This document shows positions 25,342 through 34,017 of a DNA stretch of 64,000 bases, piece after piece (within the stretch, counting starts at the first letter, position 1; each line of letters starts with the position of its first letter). Location: NCBI GenBank assembly GCA_036675475.1, contig JAKFEY010000007.1, forward strand, positions 1 through 64,000, given 5' to 3'. The notes under the pieces are model-generated. The model worked only from the letters and a program-made list of their open reading frames with translations. It ran no database searches and was not told the origin of the DNA. Both the position numbers and the translations under genes were made by a program. The DNA comes from JALYRV01 sp036675475. GTDB taxonomy: Bacteria > Acidobacteriota > Vicinamibacteria > Vicinamibacterales > SCN-69-37.

Positions 25342-26108
25342 TGAACGCCGCGTCCTGCGCATCCGTCCGCGAGCACCTGCACGCCTATCTCGATGGCGAG
25401 CTGGGGCCGGCCGAGTACGCCGGCGTGCGCGCGCACCTGGACGACTGCGCGTCGTGCGAGGAAGAGTTCGACGGCTATCGCGATCTGAGCAGCCTGCTGC
25501 GGGCGGGGATTGAAACGCCCGAGGTGCCGTCCGAGGCGCTCACGCGCATGACCAGCCGCGTGGTGACGTTGACGGCCGCCGAGGCGCGGCAGTCGCTGCG
25601 CGTGCGTCTCTCGCACGCCTTCGACGACATGCGGTTCGTGTTTGCCGGCGCCGGATCGTTCGCCGCGACGCTGGCGTGCGCGCTCGGCCTCGCGGCGGTG
25701 CTTCAGGCCGCGTCCGTGTCGCGCGCCGATTCGCTGGCGTCGATGATGGCGCGCATGGCGGCGCCGCGCGGCTCCACCGCCAATCCCTTCTCGGTCGATC
25801 CGCGGCTGCTGCCGCCCAAGGTGCAGCAGGGCTCGCTCGTCATGCCCGCCATCCTGGTGGACAACGTGCCGTACGCGGTGCCCGACGAGGAGTATGCGTT
25901 TTCAGGCGTGCTGACGCCCGACGGCCGCGTGGCGGGCATCGAGATGCTGCAGAGCGGCGCGACGATCGATCCGCGCGCGCTCGAGCTGCTCTATTCGATT
26001 CACGAATCGCGCTTCAAGCCCGCGCGCCTGAAGGATGGCCGCCCGGTCGCCGTGAGCTTCGTCTGGATTCACAGCGACGTCACGATCAAGCCAGGCAAGA
26101 GCCTCTGA
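25338..26108 (+). CDS. Zinc-type anti-sigma factor with TonB-like C-terminal domain
   Basis: 256 residues. N-terminal ZAS domain: HLDDCASC gives the HxxxCxxC zinc motif at residues 33-40, the usual cytoplasmic sigma-binding fold. One transmembrane helix at about 100-122 (FVFAGAGSFAATLACALGLAAVL). The periplasmic end (about 190-256), VLTPDGRVAGIEMLQSG then RFKPARLKDGRPVAVSFVWIH, resembles the TonB C-terminal fold of 'energy transducer TonB' proteins. So an outer-envelope signal may be read directly by this domain. Overlaps the sigma gene stop (ATGA). Confidence 0.88.
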   Translation: MMNAASCASVREHLHAYLDGELGPAEYAGVRAHLDDCASCEEEFDGYRDLSSLLRAGIETPEVPSEALTRMTSRVVTLTAAEARQSLRVRLSHAFDDMRFVFAGAGSFAATLACALGLAAVLQAASVSRADSLASMMARMAAPRGSTANPFSVDPRLLPPKVQQGSLVMPAILVDNVPYAVPDEEYAFSGVLTPDGRVAGIEMLQSGATIDPRALELLYSIHESRFKPARLKDGRPVAVSFVWIHSDVTIKPGKSL

Positions 26109-26155
26109 ATTCAGAGTTGGTGAGTTAAGAGTTAAGAATTAGGAATTCAGGGTTG
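26107..26155. repeat. AT-rich degenerate heptamer tandem repeat
   Basis: About seven 7-base units related to AGAGTTA/AGAATTA (for example GAGTTAA, GAATTAG, GAATTCA) fill the gap between convergent stop codons at 26108 and 26139 and run into the end of the propeller gene. Very AT-rich compared with its surroundings. Confidence 0.5.
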
Positions 26156-28322
26156 AGACGTTCTGCAGCACGTCGGTGGCGCGGATCACCAGCCGCGAGC
26201 GGTCGGCGCCCGCCGGCAGCTTGATGTCATAGACTTCCTCGCGCGAGTCCGACAGGCCGTCGGCAGGGTAGATCACCTGCCACGTCTCTCCGCCCATCGC
26301 ATATTCCACGCGCTGCACGCCCGCGTGCGCGTCGCGCACCGTGACGCGCACCGTCTGCGCGTCGCGGCCGGCGGCCGGCGGCGCGATGGTGATTACCGGC
26401 GCGGTGTTGTCGATGTCGAACCCGTCGCTGTCGCGCGTGCCTTCGAGCGCCTCGGCCGGCGCGTTGGCGCCCGCGTCGCTTGCCGTCACGCGCACGCTGT
26501 ACCGGCCGTCAGGCACCGATGTCGTGTCCCACACCAGAATGGGATCGGTGAGCCCGCTTCGCAGCGGACGCCACGCCGCTTCGCCCTCGCGGCGATACGC
26601 CACGCTGTAGGTGAGACGATCGTCGTTGGGATCGTCCGCGCGCCACTGGAACGTCTGCAGGCCCTTGCGATACATGCGGCGGCCTACCGCCGGCTGCGAT
26701 CCCTCCTGCTCGGTGCCGTTGTCCTGCGCCGCCGATGCGCCATCGAAACCCGCGATCTCGGCGTCGTTGGATGAAAAGGGCCGCTGGAACACCACGCCGG
26801 GCGGATGTACCGTCACGCTCGTCACGGCCGGCCGTGTGTTGCGCGGCAGATACGCGACGGTCACCGACGTGAGCTCAGGGCCCGCGTTGCCGGAGCCGGC
26901 CAGCACCGCGCGCCACTGCAGATAGCGCGCGCTCGGACTTGCGATGGGCGAGCCGGCCGCCGCGCTGTACGGCGCCGACCAGTCGCTCCACGTGTCGTCG
27001 GGCCGGCTGGTGTTGCCCGATCGCGTGGAAATTTGCAGCGTGCCGCCGCCTGTGGCGCGCCAGCGGATCGAGCCCCACCGCGCGGCCGATCCCGCGTCGC
27101 GCACGTCCGACTCGAACGTGCCCTTGCCCGCGCGCTGCGCGCGGAGCCGGAACAGCCGGCCGGGGTTCGAACCCGCGAGCATCACGTCGCCGTTCGATCC
27201 GCGCGCGGCCTGTGTGACCTGCCGCGCATCCAGGCGGCCGAGGAGGACGACGTTGGCGGGGGAGACGGAGAGATCGATTTCGTAGAGACGGCCGTTGCCG
27301 CCGGTGGCCACGAGCACCGATCGGCTGTCGGCGCCCGGCAGCAGGTCGTACGGCGTCTCGGTGCCGGTTTCCCAGACCACATCGGCGCGGTCGTCGCGCA
27401 CGGCGTAAACAGCGCCGCGTCCCGTTCGCCTGGCTTCCGGCGACCCGGATCCGGCCGTGCCGCCCGCGTCGCCAATCGTGACGCCGCCTACCTGCGCCGT
27501 CACTGTGGGCACCGGCGTCGCATCCGGCGCGGAGTCGTCGGCCTGCGCCGGCGTGAGCGCGGCCGCGTACAGCGTGCCGTCGGCCGCGACGCGAAGACCG
27601 CGCACTTCCTGGTGCGGCGAGTCGATGACGACGAACGCGCGGCCGGCCGTGTCGATGCGGAACAGGCGCCCGGGCGTGGACGTGCCGGCGTAAAGGCGGC
27701 CGTCGGTGTCGAGGGCCAGCGCGATCACGTTGGCCGTGCGCGTGCGATAGAACGGCTCGCCGGGCTGCCCGGGCTTCACGCGGTAGATGACGCCGCGATC
27801 GCCGGTGCCGACATACAGGGTGCCATCCGCGGCGCGCGCGAGCGACCAGATGTAGCGGTCTTCGGGATCGAACACCACGGACGCTTTGCCTGACGCGTCG
27901 ACGTGATGCACGCGCCCATCCGGCCCGGTGGCCGCAAAGAACCCGCCGCGTCCATCATCGATCACGGCGTGCACGCCGAGCTCCGCCGCATCGAACGCCA
28001 CGGACGGCGCGCCGGTGCCGGTGAATGTCAATACCTTGCCGTCGTTGCCCGTGCCGGCCAGCCACGCCGAGCCGCTTTGCGCGATGGACCAGATGAACGG
28101 CTCCTTCGGATCGGCCAGCGGTTCGACCAGCGCGCCGAGCCGGAGGCGTCCTTCGGCGTCGATGGCAACGCCGTCGACCGTGCCCTTGAGAAAGTCGGTT
28201 TGCGTCGAAACCGTCCAGAACACCGGCGAGGCGAACGCGCCGGCCGTCAGGGCGGCGGGCAGGACTGCCGCGAAGCCGGCAGCCAGCGCCGCGGCAGCAA
28301 GGGAGCGAATGTGTCGTGACAT
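26139..28322 (-). CDS. Exported beta-propeller protein with fibronectin-like C-terminal part
   Basis: 727 residues from MSRHIRSLAAAAL, a clear signal peptide (cut near AFAS). Residues about 35-420 hold repeated propeller blades with pattern DGxLYxGTxxxGxxxR: GTLYVGTGDRGVIYRVKPG, GRLYAGTSTPGRLFRID, RSVLVATGGNGRLYEID, GDVMLAGSNPGRLFRLR. The C-terminal part (about 430-727) is beta-rich with Ig/fibronectin-like pieces (WRADDPNDDRLTYSVAYRREGEAAW shortened here) ending in a domain that mentions VRVTVRDAHAGV. No catalytic motif seen; probably a periplasmic or surface binding protein. Last residues lie in the AT-rich repeat tract. Confidence 0.75.
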   Translation of the reverse strand: MSRHIRSLAAAALAAGFAAVLPAALTAGAFASPVFWTVSTQTDFLKGTVDGVAIDAEGRLRLGALVEPLADPKEPFIWSIAQSGSAWLAGTGNDGKVLTFTGTGAPSVAFDAAELGVHAVIDDGRGGFFAATGPDGRVHHVDASGKASVVFDPEDRYIWSLARAADGTLYVGTGDRGVIYRVKPGQPGEPFYRTRTANVIALALDTDGRLYAGTSTPGRLFRIDTAGRAFVVIDSPHQEVRGLRVAADGTLYAAALTPAQADDSAPDATPVPTVTAQVGGVTIGDAGGTAGSGSPEARRTGRGAVYAVRDDRADVVWETGTETPYDLLPGADSRSVLVATGGNGRLYEIDLSVSPANVVLLGRLDARQVTQAARGSNGDVMLAGSNPGRLFRLRAQRAGKGTFESDVRDAGSAARWGSIRWRATGGGTLQISTRSGNTSRPDDTWSDWSAPYSAAAGSPIASPSARYLQWRAVLAGSGNAGPELTSVTVAYLPRNTRPAVTSVTVHPPGVVFQRPFSSNDAEIAGFDGASAAQDNGTEQEGSQPAVGRRMYRKGLQTFQWRADDPNDDRLTYSVAYRREGEAAWRPLRSGLTDPILVWDTTSVPDGRYSVRVTASDAGANAPAEALEGTRDSDGFDIDNTAPVITIAPPAAGRDAQTVRVTVRDAHAGVQRVEYAMGGETWQVIYPADGLSDSREEVYDIKLPAGADRSRLVIRATDVLQNVSTLNS

Positions 28323-28341
28323 GAAGTGATTCAGCGAACGC

Positions 28342-30147
28342 TCAGCGGCTCGAATCGATCGTGAACGACAGCTCGCGCGATCCATGCACGCTGACGTCGA
28401 GCCTGTGGTCCCACGCGCCAAGCACCGCCTGGCGCAGCGCCGTCGAATTCGCCGCGCGATTCTCCGTGAAGATCGACTGCACCGACGGCGGCAGGCTGCC
28501 CATCGCTTCGCCGTTGACGACGGCGCCGGGGGCGTCGGCGACGAGGCGCACGTAGATGCGATTGGCGCGCGGCGTCTTGTTGAGCACGCGCACGAGATCC
28601 GCGACGGTGGCCGGCGTTTCCGCGCGGCCGTCGCGCCGCTCCCATTCGGCGAGCGCCGCGCCGTCGCTCACGAGCAGGGTCATGCGGCCGCGCGCGTGCG
28701 CCGGAATCGTCACCGGCATCGTGATGGTTTCGGTCGCGCCGCGGAAGTGCCGCACCTGCACGTGCAGCGGCACGGTGTCGCCGGGCCTCGGCCGCAGCGC
28801 GTCAATCCACGCGCGCTCGATCGCGGCCGTCGCGGTGGTCTCGCGCGCCGCGACATCCAGCGTGATGCCGGTCACGCGCGCCGTGCCGCGATCGGTGGCC
28901 AGCAGCGCGGCGAGCGGACCCGCCACCGACGCCGCGCCGGCAGGCAGCGCGCTGTCACCCGACACCACATCGTCGAACGTCACGGCGGGTTGGCCCTCGA
29001 CGCTGACGGCGCCCTTCAGCACAAACGTGCTGGCGCCCGACTGGCGCTCGTAGGAGATCAGGGTGTTGAGAACGGCGACGTAGCTGTAGAGCGGCGTGAG
29101 CATCGGGTCGTGCACGATGCCGAACTCGAGATCGCGGCGGATGCCGCGCTCTGAGCTCAGCGTCATGGTTACCGGAATCATCGCGGCCTTGGCGCCGATG
29201 CGGCCCGCGATGGTGGTGGCGCGATCCTGCGTGACGGCGCCGACCTCGCGGCCGAGCGCGGCGATTTTGATCGAGGTCGCCATGCTCGGCAGCACGGTCA
29301 TGACGTCGGCCTTCGTCATCGGAAACTCAATCGGGCCGAGGTTCAGGAACGGATGACCGAACGCATACACGCGATCGCCATCGACGTGCGTGACGGTGCC
29401 GGTGGCGCCAACCTGCAGGTCGCCGGTGACGATGGCGACGCCGATGGCATCGCCGGGTTCGAAGGGCCGATCGCTGGCGTGAGCCGGCGTTCGCGCGTCA
29501 GGCGTGGCGGTGCCCGCTGACACCGGCACGAACGCCGTGGTCGACAGCGCCGAACGCATGAAGTCGGTCATGCGCGGATCGAAGCCGCCGAGGGTCAGCG
29601 GCACGCCGATCGGGCGCAGGCCCTGCGCGGCAGCGGCCTCGGTCATCGGCGCGCCGAACAGCCGCGTGTGCGCGGCGCGCAGCGACGCGGCGACGCGCTC
29701 GGGCGTCAGCGGAAACTCGAGGGGCACATCGCCGGCCGCGGATCGCGGCGTGGCGAGCGCGGCGTCTTCGATCATCTCGGCGATGGGCGTGATGCCGGCG
29801 ATGGCTTCCTTCGGGAACGCGCCGAGGGCGTACGACACGGCGCCAACGAGGCGGCCGTCGATGTAGACGGGGCTGCCGCTCATGCCCTGGATGACGCCGG
29901 CGTCCCTGAGAATAAAGTTGGGGCCGCCCTCGAGGCGCGCCAGGATGATGTCGCGCTTCGGCCCGATGACGTTGCGAAGCACGCCGATGATGTGCGCCTT
30001 GAACGGCTCGCGCGTGGCGCCCGCAAAGACGGTGTGGCCGGTGCCGACCATGCCCGGACGAATCTCGTCGACGGACATGAACGCCGGGCTTGCAGGCGGA
30101 GCGGCCGCCCAGAGCGAAACAACCGCAACGGCCAGAAGGCGCTTCAT
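28342..30147 (-). CDS. S55 (SpoIVB-type) peptidase-domain protein, exported
   Basis: 601 residues with a signal peptide (1-22). The S55 hallmark VIQGMSGSPVYIDGRLVGA (85-103) contains the catalytic-Ser type motif GMSGSP; an N-terminal VDEIRPGMVGTGHTVF and a central RVYAFGHPFLNLGP (259-272) supply conserved His. In Bacillus SpoIVB the catalytic His lies before the Ser; here the best GH motif comes after it, so active-site assignment is uncertain. The C-terminal 250 residues are beta-rich and unassigned. Upstream of the propeller gene with 19 bases between them, so probably co-transcribed. SpoIVB signals in sporulation; no such role is implied here. Confidence 0.8.
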   Translation of the reverse strand: MKRLLAVAVVSLWAAAPPASPAFMSVDEIRPGMVGTGHTVFAGATREPFKAHIIGVLRNVIGPKRDIILARLEGGPNFILRDAGVIQGMSGSPVYIDGRLVGAVSYALGAFPKEAIAGITPIAEMIEDAALATPRSAAGDVPLEFPLTPERVAASLRAAHTRLFGAPMTEAAAAQGLRPIGVPLTLGGFDPRMTDFMRSALSTTAFVPVSAGTATPDARTPAHASDRPFEPGDAIGVAIVTGDLQVGATGTVTHVDGDRVYAFGHPFLNLGPIEFPMTKADVMTVLPSMATSIKIAALGREVGAVTQDRATTIAGRIGAKAAMIPVTMTLSSERGIRRDLEFGIVHDPMLTPLYSYVAVLNTLISYERQSGASTFVLKGAVSVEGQPAVTFDDVVSGDSALPAGAASVAGPLAALLATDRGTARVTGITLDVAARETTATAAIERAWIDALRPRPGDTVPLHVQVRHFRGATETITMPVTIPAHARGRMTLLVSDGAALAEWERRDGRAETPATVADLVRVLNKTPRANRIYVRLVADAPGAVVNGEAMGSLPPSVQSIFTENRAANSTALRQAVLGAWDHRLDVSVHGSRELSFTIDSSR

Positions 30148-30216
30148 GGTGTTCCACGAGGGTAGCAACCGCCCCGGCGGGGGTCAAGGCGCGACAACCG
30201 GCACCGCCTCAGCGGT

Positions 30217-30246
30217 TTGACAGGACAAAAGCGCGTTTGCTATCTT
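30217..30246 (+). promoter_or_regulatory. Housekeeping promoter of the aromatic supra-operon
   Basis: Perfect TTGACA (30217-30222), 18-base spacer, TATCTT (30241-30246). Predicted transcription start about 30253, at or just before the leader GTG (30255). Confidence 0.7.
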
Positions 30247-30254
30247 CCTCGGCA

Positions 30255-30353
30255 GTGTCGAGCGCCTTTCTTCCGTCGGCCCACGCCGGACAGCACGTTG
30301 CGTCCTATTGGTGGTGGTACGCCCGGACGACTGAAGGGGCTCCGACCGCGTAA
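30255..30353 (+). CDS. trpL: Trp/Tyr-rich leader peptide of the attenuator
   Basis: 32 codons from GTG 30255 to TAA 30351-30353, the only in-frame start after the promoter. Codons 18-22 read Tyr-Trp-Trp-Trp-Tyr (TAT TGG TGG TGG TAC, 30306-30320), a stall site for ribosomes short of charged tRNA-Trp (and possibly tRNA-Tyr). Because transcription is predicted to start within about two bases of the GTG, translation may be leaderless; no Shine-Dalgarno is visible. The stop codon lies ten bases after the antiterminator strand, so a ribosome finishing the peptide would cover that strand. Confidence 0.75.
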   Translation: MSSAFLPSAHAGQHVASYWWWYARTTEGAPTA

Positions 30354-30428
30354 CGCCGAAACCACCCGGCTCCATCGCACAGGAAAGATTCCAGCCTCTT
30401 CAGCCTTCGGGATGAAGAGGCTTTTTTT
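30332..30428 (+). promoter_or_regulatory. Transcription attenuator (antiterminator/terminator switch)
   Basis: Three strands are readable. Strand 2, TGAAGGGGCT (30332-30341); strand 3, AGCCTCTTCA (30393-30402); strand 4, TGAAGAGGCT (30413-30422). Strand 3 pairs perfectly with strand 4 (10 bp, with a CC-TTCG-GG tip) and is followed by seven T (30422-30428): a strong intrinsic terminator. Strand 2 differs from strand 4 by one base and pairs with strand 3 using one G-U, forming the antiterminator. A ribosome stalled at the Trp codons (30309-30317) leaves strand 2 free; one at the stop codon hides it. A weak strand 1 could be AGCGCCTTTC (30261-30270). Confidence 0.85.
30393..30428 (+). terminator. 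Intrinsic terminator of the attenuator, abutting the aroDE ATG
   Basis: 10-bp perfect stem, UUCG tetraloop closed by two further C-G pairs after one G-A mismatch, then T7. The last T is the base before the aroDE ATG at 30429. The AAGAGG in the descending strand (30415-30420) is also the only Shine-Dalgarno for aroDE. Confidence 0.9.
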
Positions 30429-31883
30429 ATGCCGATCCGCATTGTCGAAACCGTGACGGCCGCCACGACGGCGGAGCTGCGCCGCGGCCGCGAAGCCGCC
30501 GAGCGACGCGCCGACGTCGTGGAGCTGCGCGTCGATGGCGTCGGCGATCTCGACCTGCCGGCCGTGCTGGCCGATCGCACCGCGCCGGTGATCGTGACGT
30601 GCCGCCCGGTGTGGGAAGGCGGGCGCTACGACGGCGCGGAGCCCGAGCGCCTGCGGCTGCTGCGGCGCGCGCGCGCGCTTGGCGCCGAGTTCATCGACGT
30701 CGAAGTGCGCGCCGACTGGCGATCGGTGCTGCAGCACAGCGAGGCCCGGCCGTCGGGGATGGCAGGGACAGAGGGCCTGGTGCTGTCCTTCCACGACTTC
30801 ACGGGCGTGCCGGCGGATCTCGACGCCATCGCCGACGCGATGCAGGCGTCTGGCGCCGATGTCGTGAAGATCGCGGTCACCGTCAGCCGCCTCGAGGACT
30901 GCGTGCGCCTGCGCGACGCAGGCCGCCGGCTTCGCATGGGTGTCGTGATCGGCATGGGCGCGGCGGGCGCGGTCACGCGCGTGGCGCCGCATCTGTTCAA
31001 TGCGTGCTGGACGTACGGCGGCGGATTGTCGGAGCTCGGGCAGTTCTCCACCGAGGCTCTGCGCGACGTGTACGGCGTCGGGCGCGCCGGGACGGGCGCG
31101 GCGCTCTACGGCGTCGTGGGCCGGCCCGTGATGCACTCGAAGTCGCCGGCGCTGCACAACGCGGCGTTCCAGGCCGCGGGCATCGACGGCGTCTATGTCC
31201 CGCTCGAGGCCGAGAGCTTCGACGATTTTCTCGCGTTTGCCGGCGCGTTCGACGTGCGGGGCGCGAGCGTGACGGCGCCCTTCAAGGCGGATGCGCTCGC
31301 GAGCGCGGCCGAGGCGACGGACCTCGCGAAAGAGACGGGCGCGGCGAACACGCTGCGGCGCGTGGACGGGAAGTGGCGCGCCGACAACACGGACGTCGCC
31401 GGATTTCTGGCGACGCTGCCGGCCGAGGGCGTGCGTGGGCTGCGTGCGGCCGTGATCGGCCGAGGCGGCGCGTCGCGCGCGGTACAGGCCGCCCTGCGTA
31501 GCGCGGGCGCGAGCGTCACGGTGCTCGGCCGCGACGGCCTGGATCGCGCAAGCGAGGCGTGGGACCTGTTGATCAACGCGACGCCCGTGGGCACCGCGCC
31601 CGGCGCGCACGCGTCCGTGATGGCCGGCCGCCCGATTCGCGCGCGCATGGTCTATGACCTGGTCTACAACCCGCGCGACACACAGTTATTGGCCGACGCC
31701 GCGCAGGCAGGCGCGCGCGTCGCCGGCGGCATGGCGATGCTGGTGGAGCAGGCCTGCCGGCAGTTCGAGATCTGGTTCGACCAGCCCGCCCCGCGCGAGG
31801 CCTACGCCCAGGCCGCGGAGGCCGTCACGACGTTCGCCAGGGAGCCAAGCGGGGTGCAAGGGCATCCGCCGACAACCATATGA
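30429..31883 (+). CDS. aroDE: Fused 3-dehydroquinate dehydratase (type I) / shikimate dehydrogenase
   Basis: 484 residues. Residues 1-215 are a type I AroD barrel (VELRVDG, VTCRP, LSFHDF, Schiff-base Lys in DVVKIAV). Residues about 218-470 are AroE: substrate loop GRPVMHSKSPALHNAAF, ASVTAPFK with the catalytic Lys (Ser replaces the usual Asn of NVT), NTDVAGF, NADPH loop GRGGASRAV and INATPVG. Converts 3-dehydroquinate to shikimate. The same order of domains occurs in plants and some bacteria. It is the first structural gene after the attenuator; its start codon touches the terminator T-tract. Confidence 0.95.
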   Translation: MPIRIVETVTAATTAELRRGREAAERRADVVELRVDGVGDLDLPAVLADRTAPVIVTCRPVWEGGRYDGAEPERLRLLRRARALGAEFIDVEVRADWRSVLQHSEARPSGMAGTEGLVLSFHDFTGVPADLDAIADAMQASGADVVKIAVTVSRLEDCVRLRDAGRRLRMGVVIGMGAAGAVTRVAPHLFNACWTYGGGLSELGQFSTEALRDVYGVGRAGTGAALYGVVGRPVMHSKSPALHNAAFQAAGIDGVYVPLEAESFDDFLAFAGAFDVRGASVTAPFKADALASAAEATDLAKETGAANTLRRVDGKWRADNTDVAGFLATLPAEGVRGLRAAVIGRGGASRAVQAALRSAGASVTVLGRDGLDRASEAWDLLINATPVGTAPGAHASVMAGRPIRARMVYDLVYNPRDTQLLADAAQAGARVAGGMAMLVEQACRQFEIWFDQPAPREAYAQAAEAVTTFAREPSGVQGHPPTTI

Positions 31884-33379
31884 AACAGACGACGTTCGAC
31901 GAGTTCGTTGATCTCGCCCGCCGCGGCACGTTCGTGCCGGTCGTGCGCGAGATCATGGCCGACCTGCTCACGCCGGTCTCCGCATTCCTGAAAATCGCGG
32001 AGCACTCGGACTACGCGTTCCTCTTCGAGAGCGTCGAGGGCGGCGAGCACGTGGCGCGCTATTCGTTCCTCGGCAAGGACCCGTTCCTCGTGCTGCGCGC
32101 CCGCCAGGGACGCACGGTCATCGACCGCGCGGGCACGCGCACCGAAGCCGACGAGCCGTTCGTCGACGTGCTGCGCCGCATCATGAACGAGTTCCGGTCG
32201 CCCTTCGTGCCCGGCCTGCCGCGCTTCACGGGCGGCGCCGTCGGCTTCATCGGCTACGACGCCTCGCCCGTCTTCGAGCCCGCGCTCGCCGGCGCCTGGC
32301 AGCAGCGCGCCGAACGCCTCGGCCTCGACCCGTCGGCGCTGGAAGACGATGCGGGGTTCATGTTGTTCGATACGGTGCTCGCCTTCGACCACGTGAAGCA
32401 CCGGATCCTGATTGTGGCCAACGCGCGCATTGCCGCCGGTGAAGATCTCGAGGCGCTCTATCAGTTCGCGTGCGCCAAGATCGACTTCCTGCAGCGCGAG
32501 CTTCAGCGCGGGCTGTCGGCCGACATCGAGCGGCCGTCCGGCGCGCTCGCCGTCGACGCCAACCAGACGCGCGAGGCCTTCGAGGGCGCGGTCAGGACGA
32601 TTCAGGAGCAGATCGCGGCCGGCGAAATCTATCAGGCCGTGTTCTCGCAGCGGTTCGAGACGCGTACGACGGCCGATCCGTTCGACGTCTACCGCGCGCT
32701 CCGCTACGTCAATCCATCGCCCTACATGTATTTCATGCGCGTTGGCCCGCTCGCCATCGTGGGCTCATCGCCCGAGATGCTCGTGCGCGTCGAGGGGACG
32801 CGCGCCGAGACGCATCCGATCGCCGGCACCCGGCCGCGCGGCGCGACCGACGAGGACGATTTGCGGCTGGCCGACGAGCTGAAGCGCAGCGAGAAGGAGC
32901 GCGCCGAGCACGTGATGCTCGTCGATCTCGGCCGCAACGATCTCGGCCGCGTGTGCGAGTACGGCACGGTGCGGGTGCCGCAGTACATGGCGCTCGAGCG
33001 CTACTCGCACGTGATGCACCTGGTGTCGACCGTGGAAGGGCGCCTCGCTGACGGCCAGGATCGGCTCGACGCGCTCGCCGCGACCTTCCCGGCCGGCACC
33101 GTGTCCGGCGCGCCCAAGATCCGCGCCATGGAGATGCTGGCCGGCCTCGAGCCGACGCCGCGCGGCATCTACGGCGGCGCCATTGGCTATCTCGATTTCG
33201 CCGGCAACCTGGATTTCTGCATCGCCATTCGCACCATCACGATCCGCGACGGCCGTGCCACCGTCCAGGCCGGCGCCGGCATCGTCGCCGACTCGCTGCC
33301 GCGCGCGGAGTACGAAGAAACGCGCGACAAGGCACAGGCGCTGCTGACGGCCCTGCAGATGGCGGAGGAAGGCTTATGA
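31880..33379 (+). CDS. trpE: Anthranilate synthase component I
   Basis: 499 residues; ATG overlaps aroDE stop (ATGA). With TrpG it turns chorismate and glutamine into anthranilate. The allosteric Trp-binding sequence FESVEGGEHVARYSFLG (about 50-66) is intact, so feedback inhibition by Trp is likely. Chorismate-site motifs: PSPYMYFM, IAGTRPRGATDEDD, LVDLGRNDLGRV, FPAGTVSGAPKIRAMEM and YGGAIGYLDF. Full family length. Confidence 0.97.
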   Translation: MKQTTFDEFVDLARRGTFVPVVREIMADLLTPVSAFLKIAEHSDYAFLFESVEGGEHVARYSFLGKDPFLVLRARQGRTVIDRAGTRTEADEPFVDVLRRIMNEFRSPFVPGLPRFTGGAVGFIGYDASPVFEPALAGAWQQRAERLGLDPSALEDDAGFMLFDTVLAFDHVKHRILIVANARIAAGEDLEALYQFACAKIDFLQRELQRGLSADIERPSGALAVDANQTREAFEGAVRTIQEQIAAGEIYQAVFSQRFETRTTADPFDVYRALRYVNPSPYMYFMRVGPLAIVGSSPEMLVRVEGTRAETHPIAGTRPRGATDEDDLRLADELKRSEKERAEHVMLVDLGRNDLGRVCEYGTVRVPQYMALERYSHVMHLVSTVEGRLADGQDRLDALAATFPAGTVSGAPKIRAMEMLAGLEPTPRGIYGGAIGYLDFAGNLDFCIAIRTITIRDGRATVQAGAGIVADSLPRAEYEETRDKAQALLTALQMAEEGL

Positions 33380-33412
33380 CCAGCGGCGAGCGCCACGGCG
33401 CGAGCCGCTCAT

Positions 33413-33441
33413 GCCTGGGGCCTGGAGCCTGGAGCCTGGGG
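33413..33441. repeat. GCCTGGA heptamer tandem repeat between trpE and trpG
   Basis: Four 7-base units, GCCTGGG, GCCTGGA, GCCTGGA, GCCTGGG, ending five bases before the trpG ATG, so the unit may also provide its ribosome site. This is the only gap longer than 10 bases inside the trp gene run. Confidence 0.65.
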
Positions 33442-33446
33442 TCTGC

Positions 33447-34013
<567 letters not shown>

Positions 34014-34017
34014 GGGC

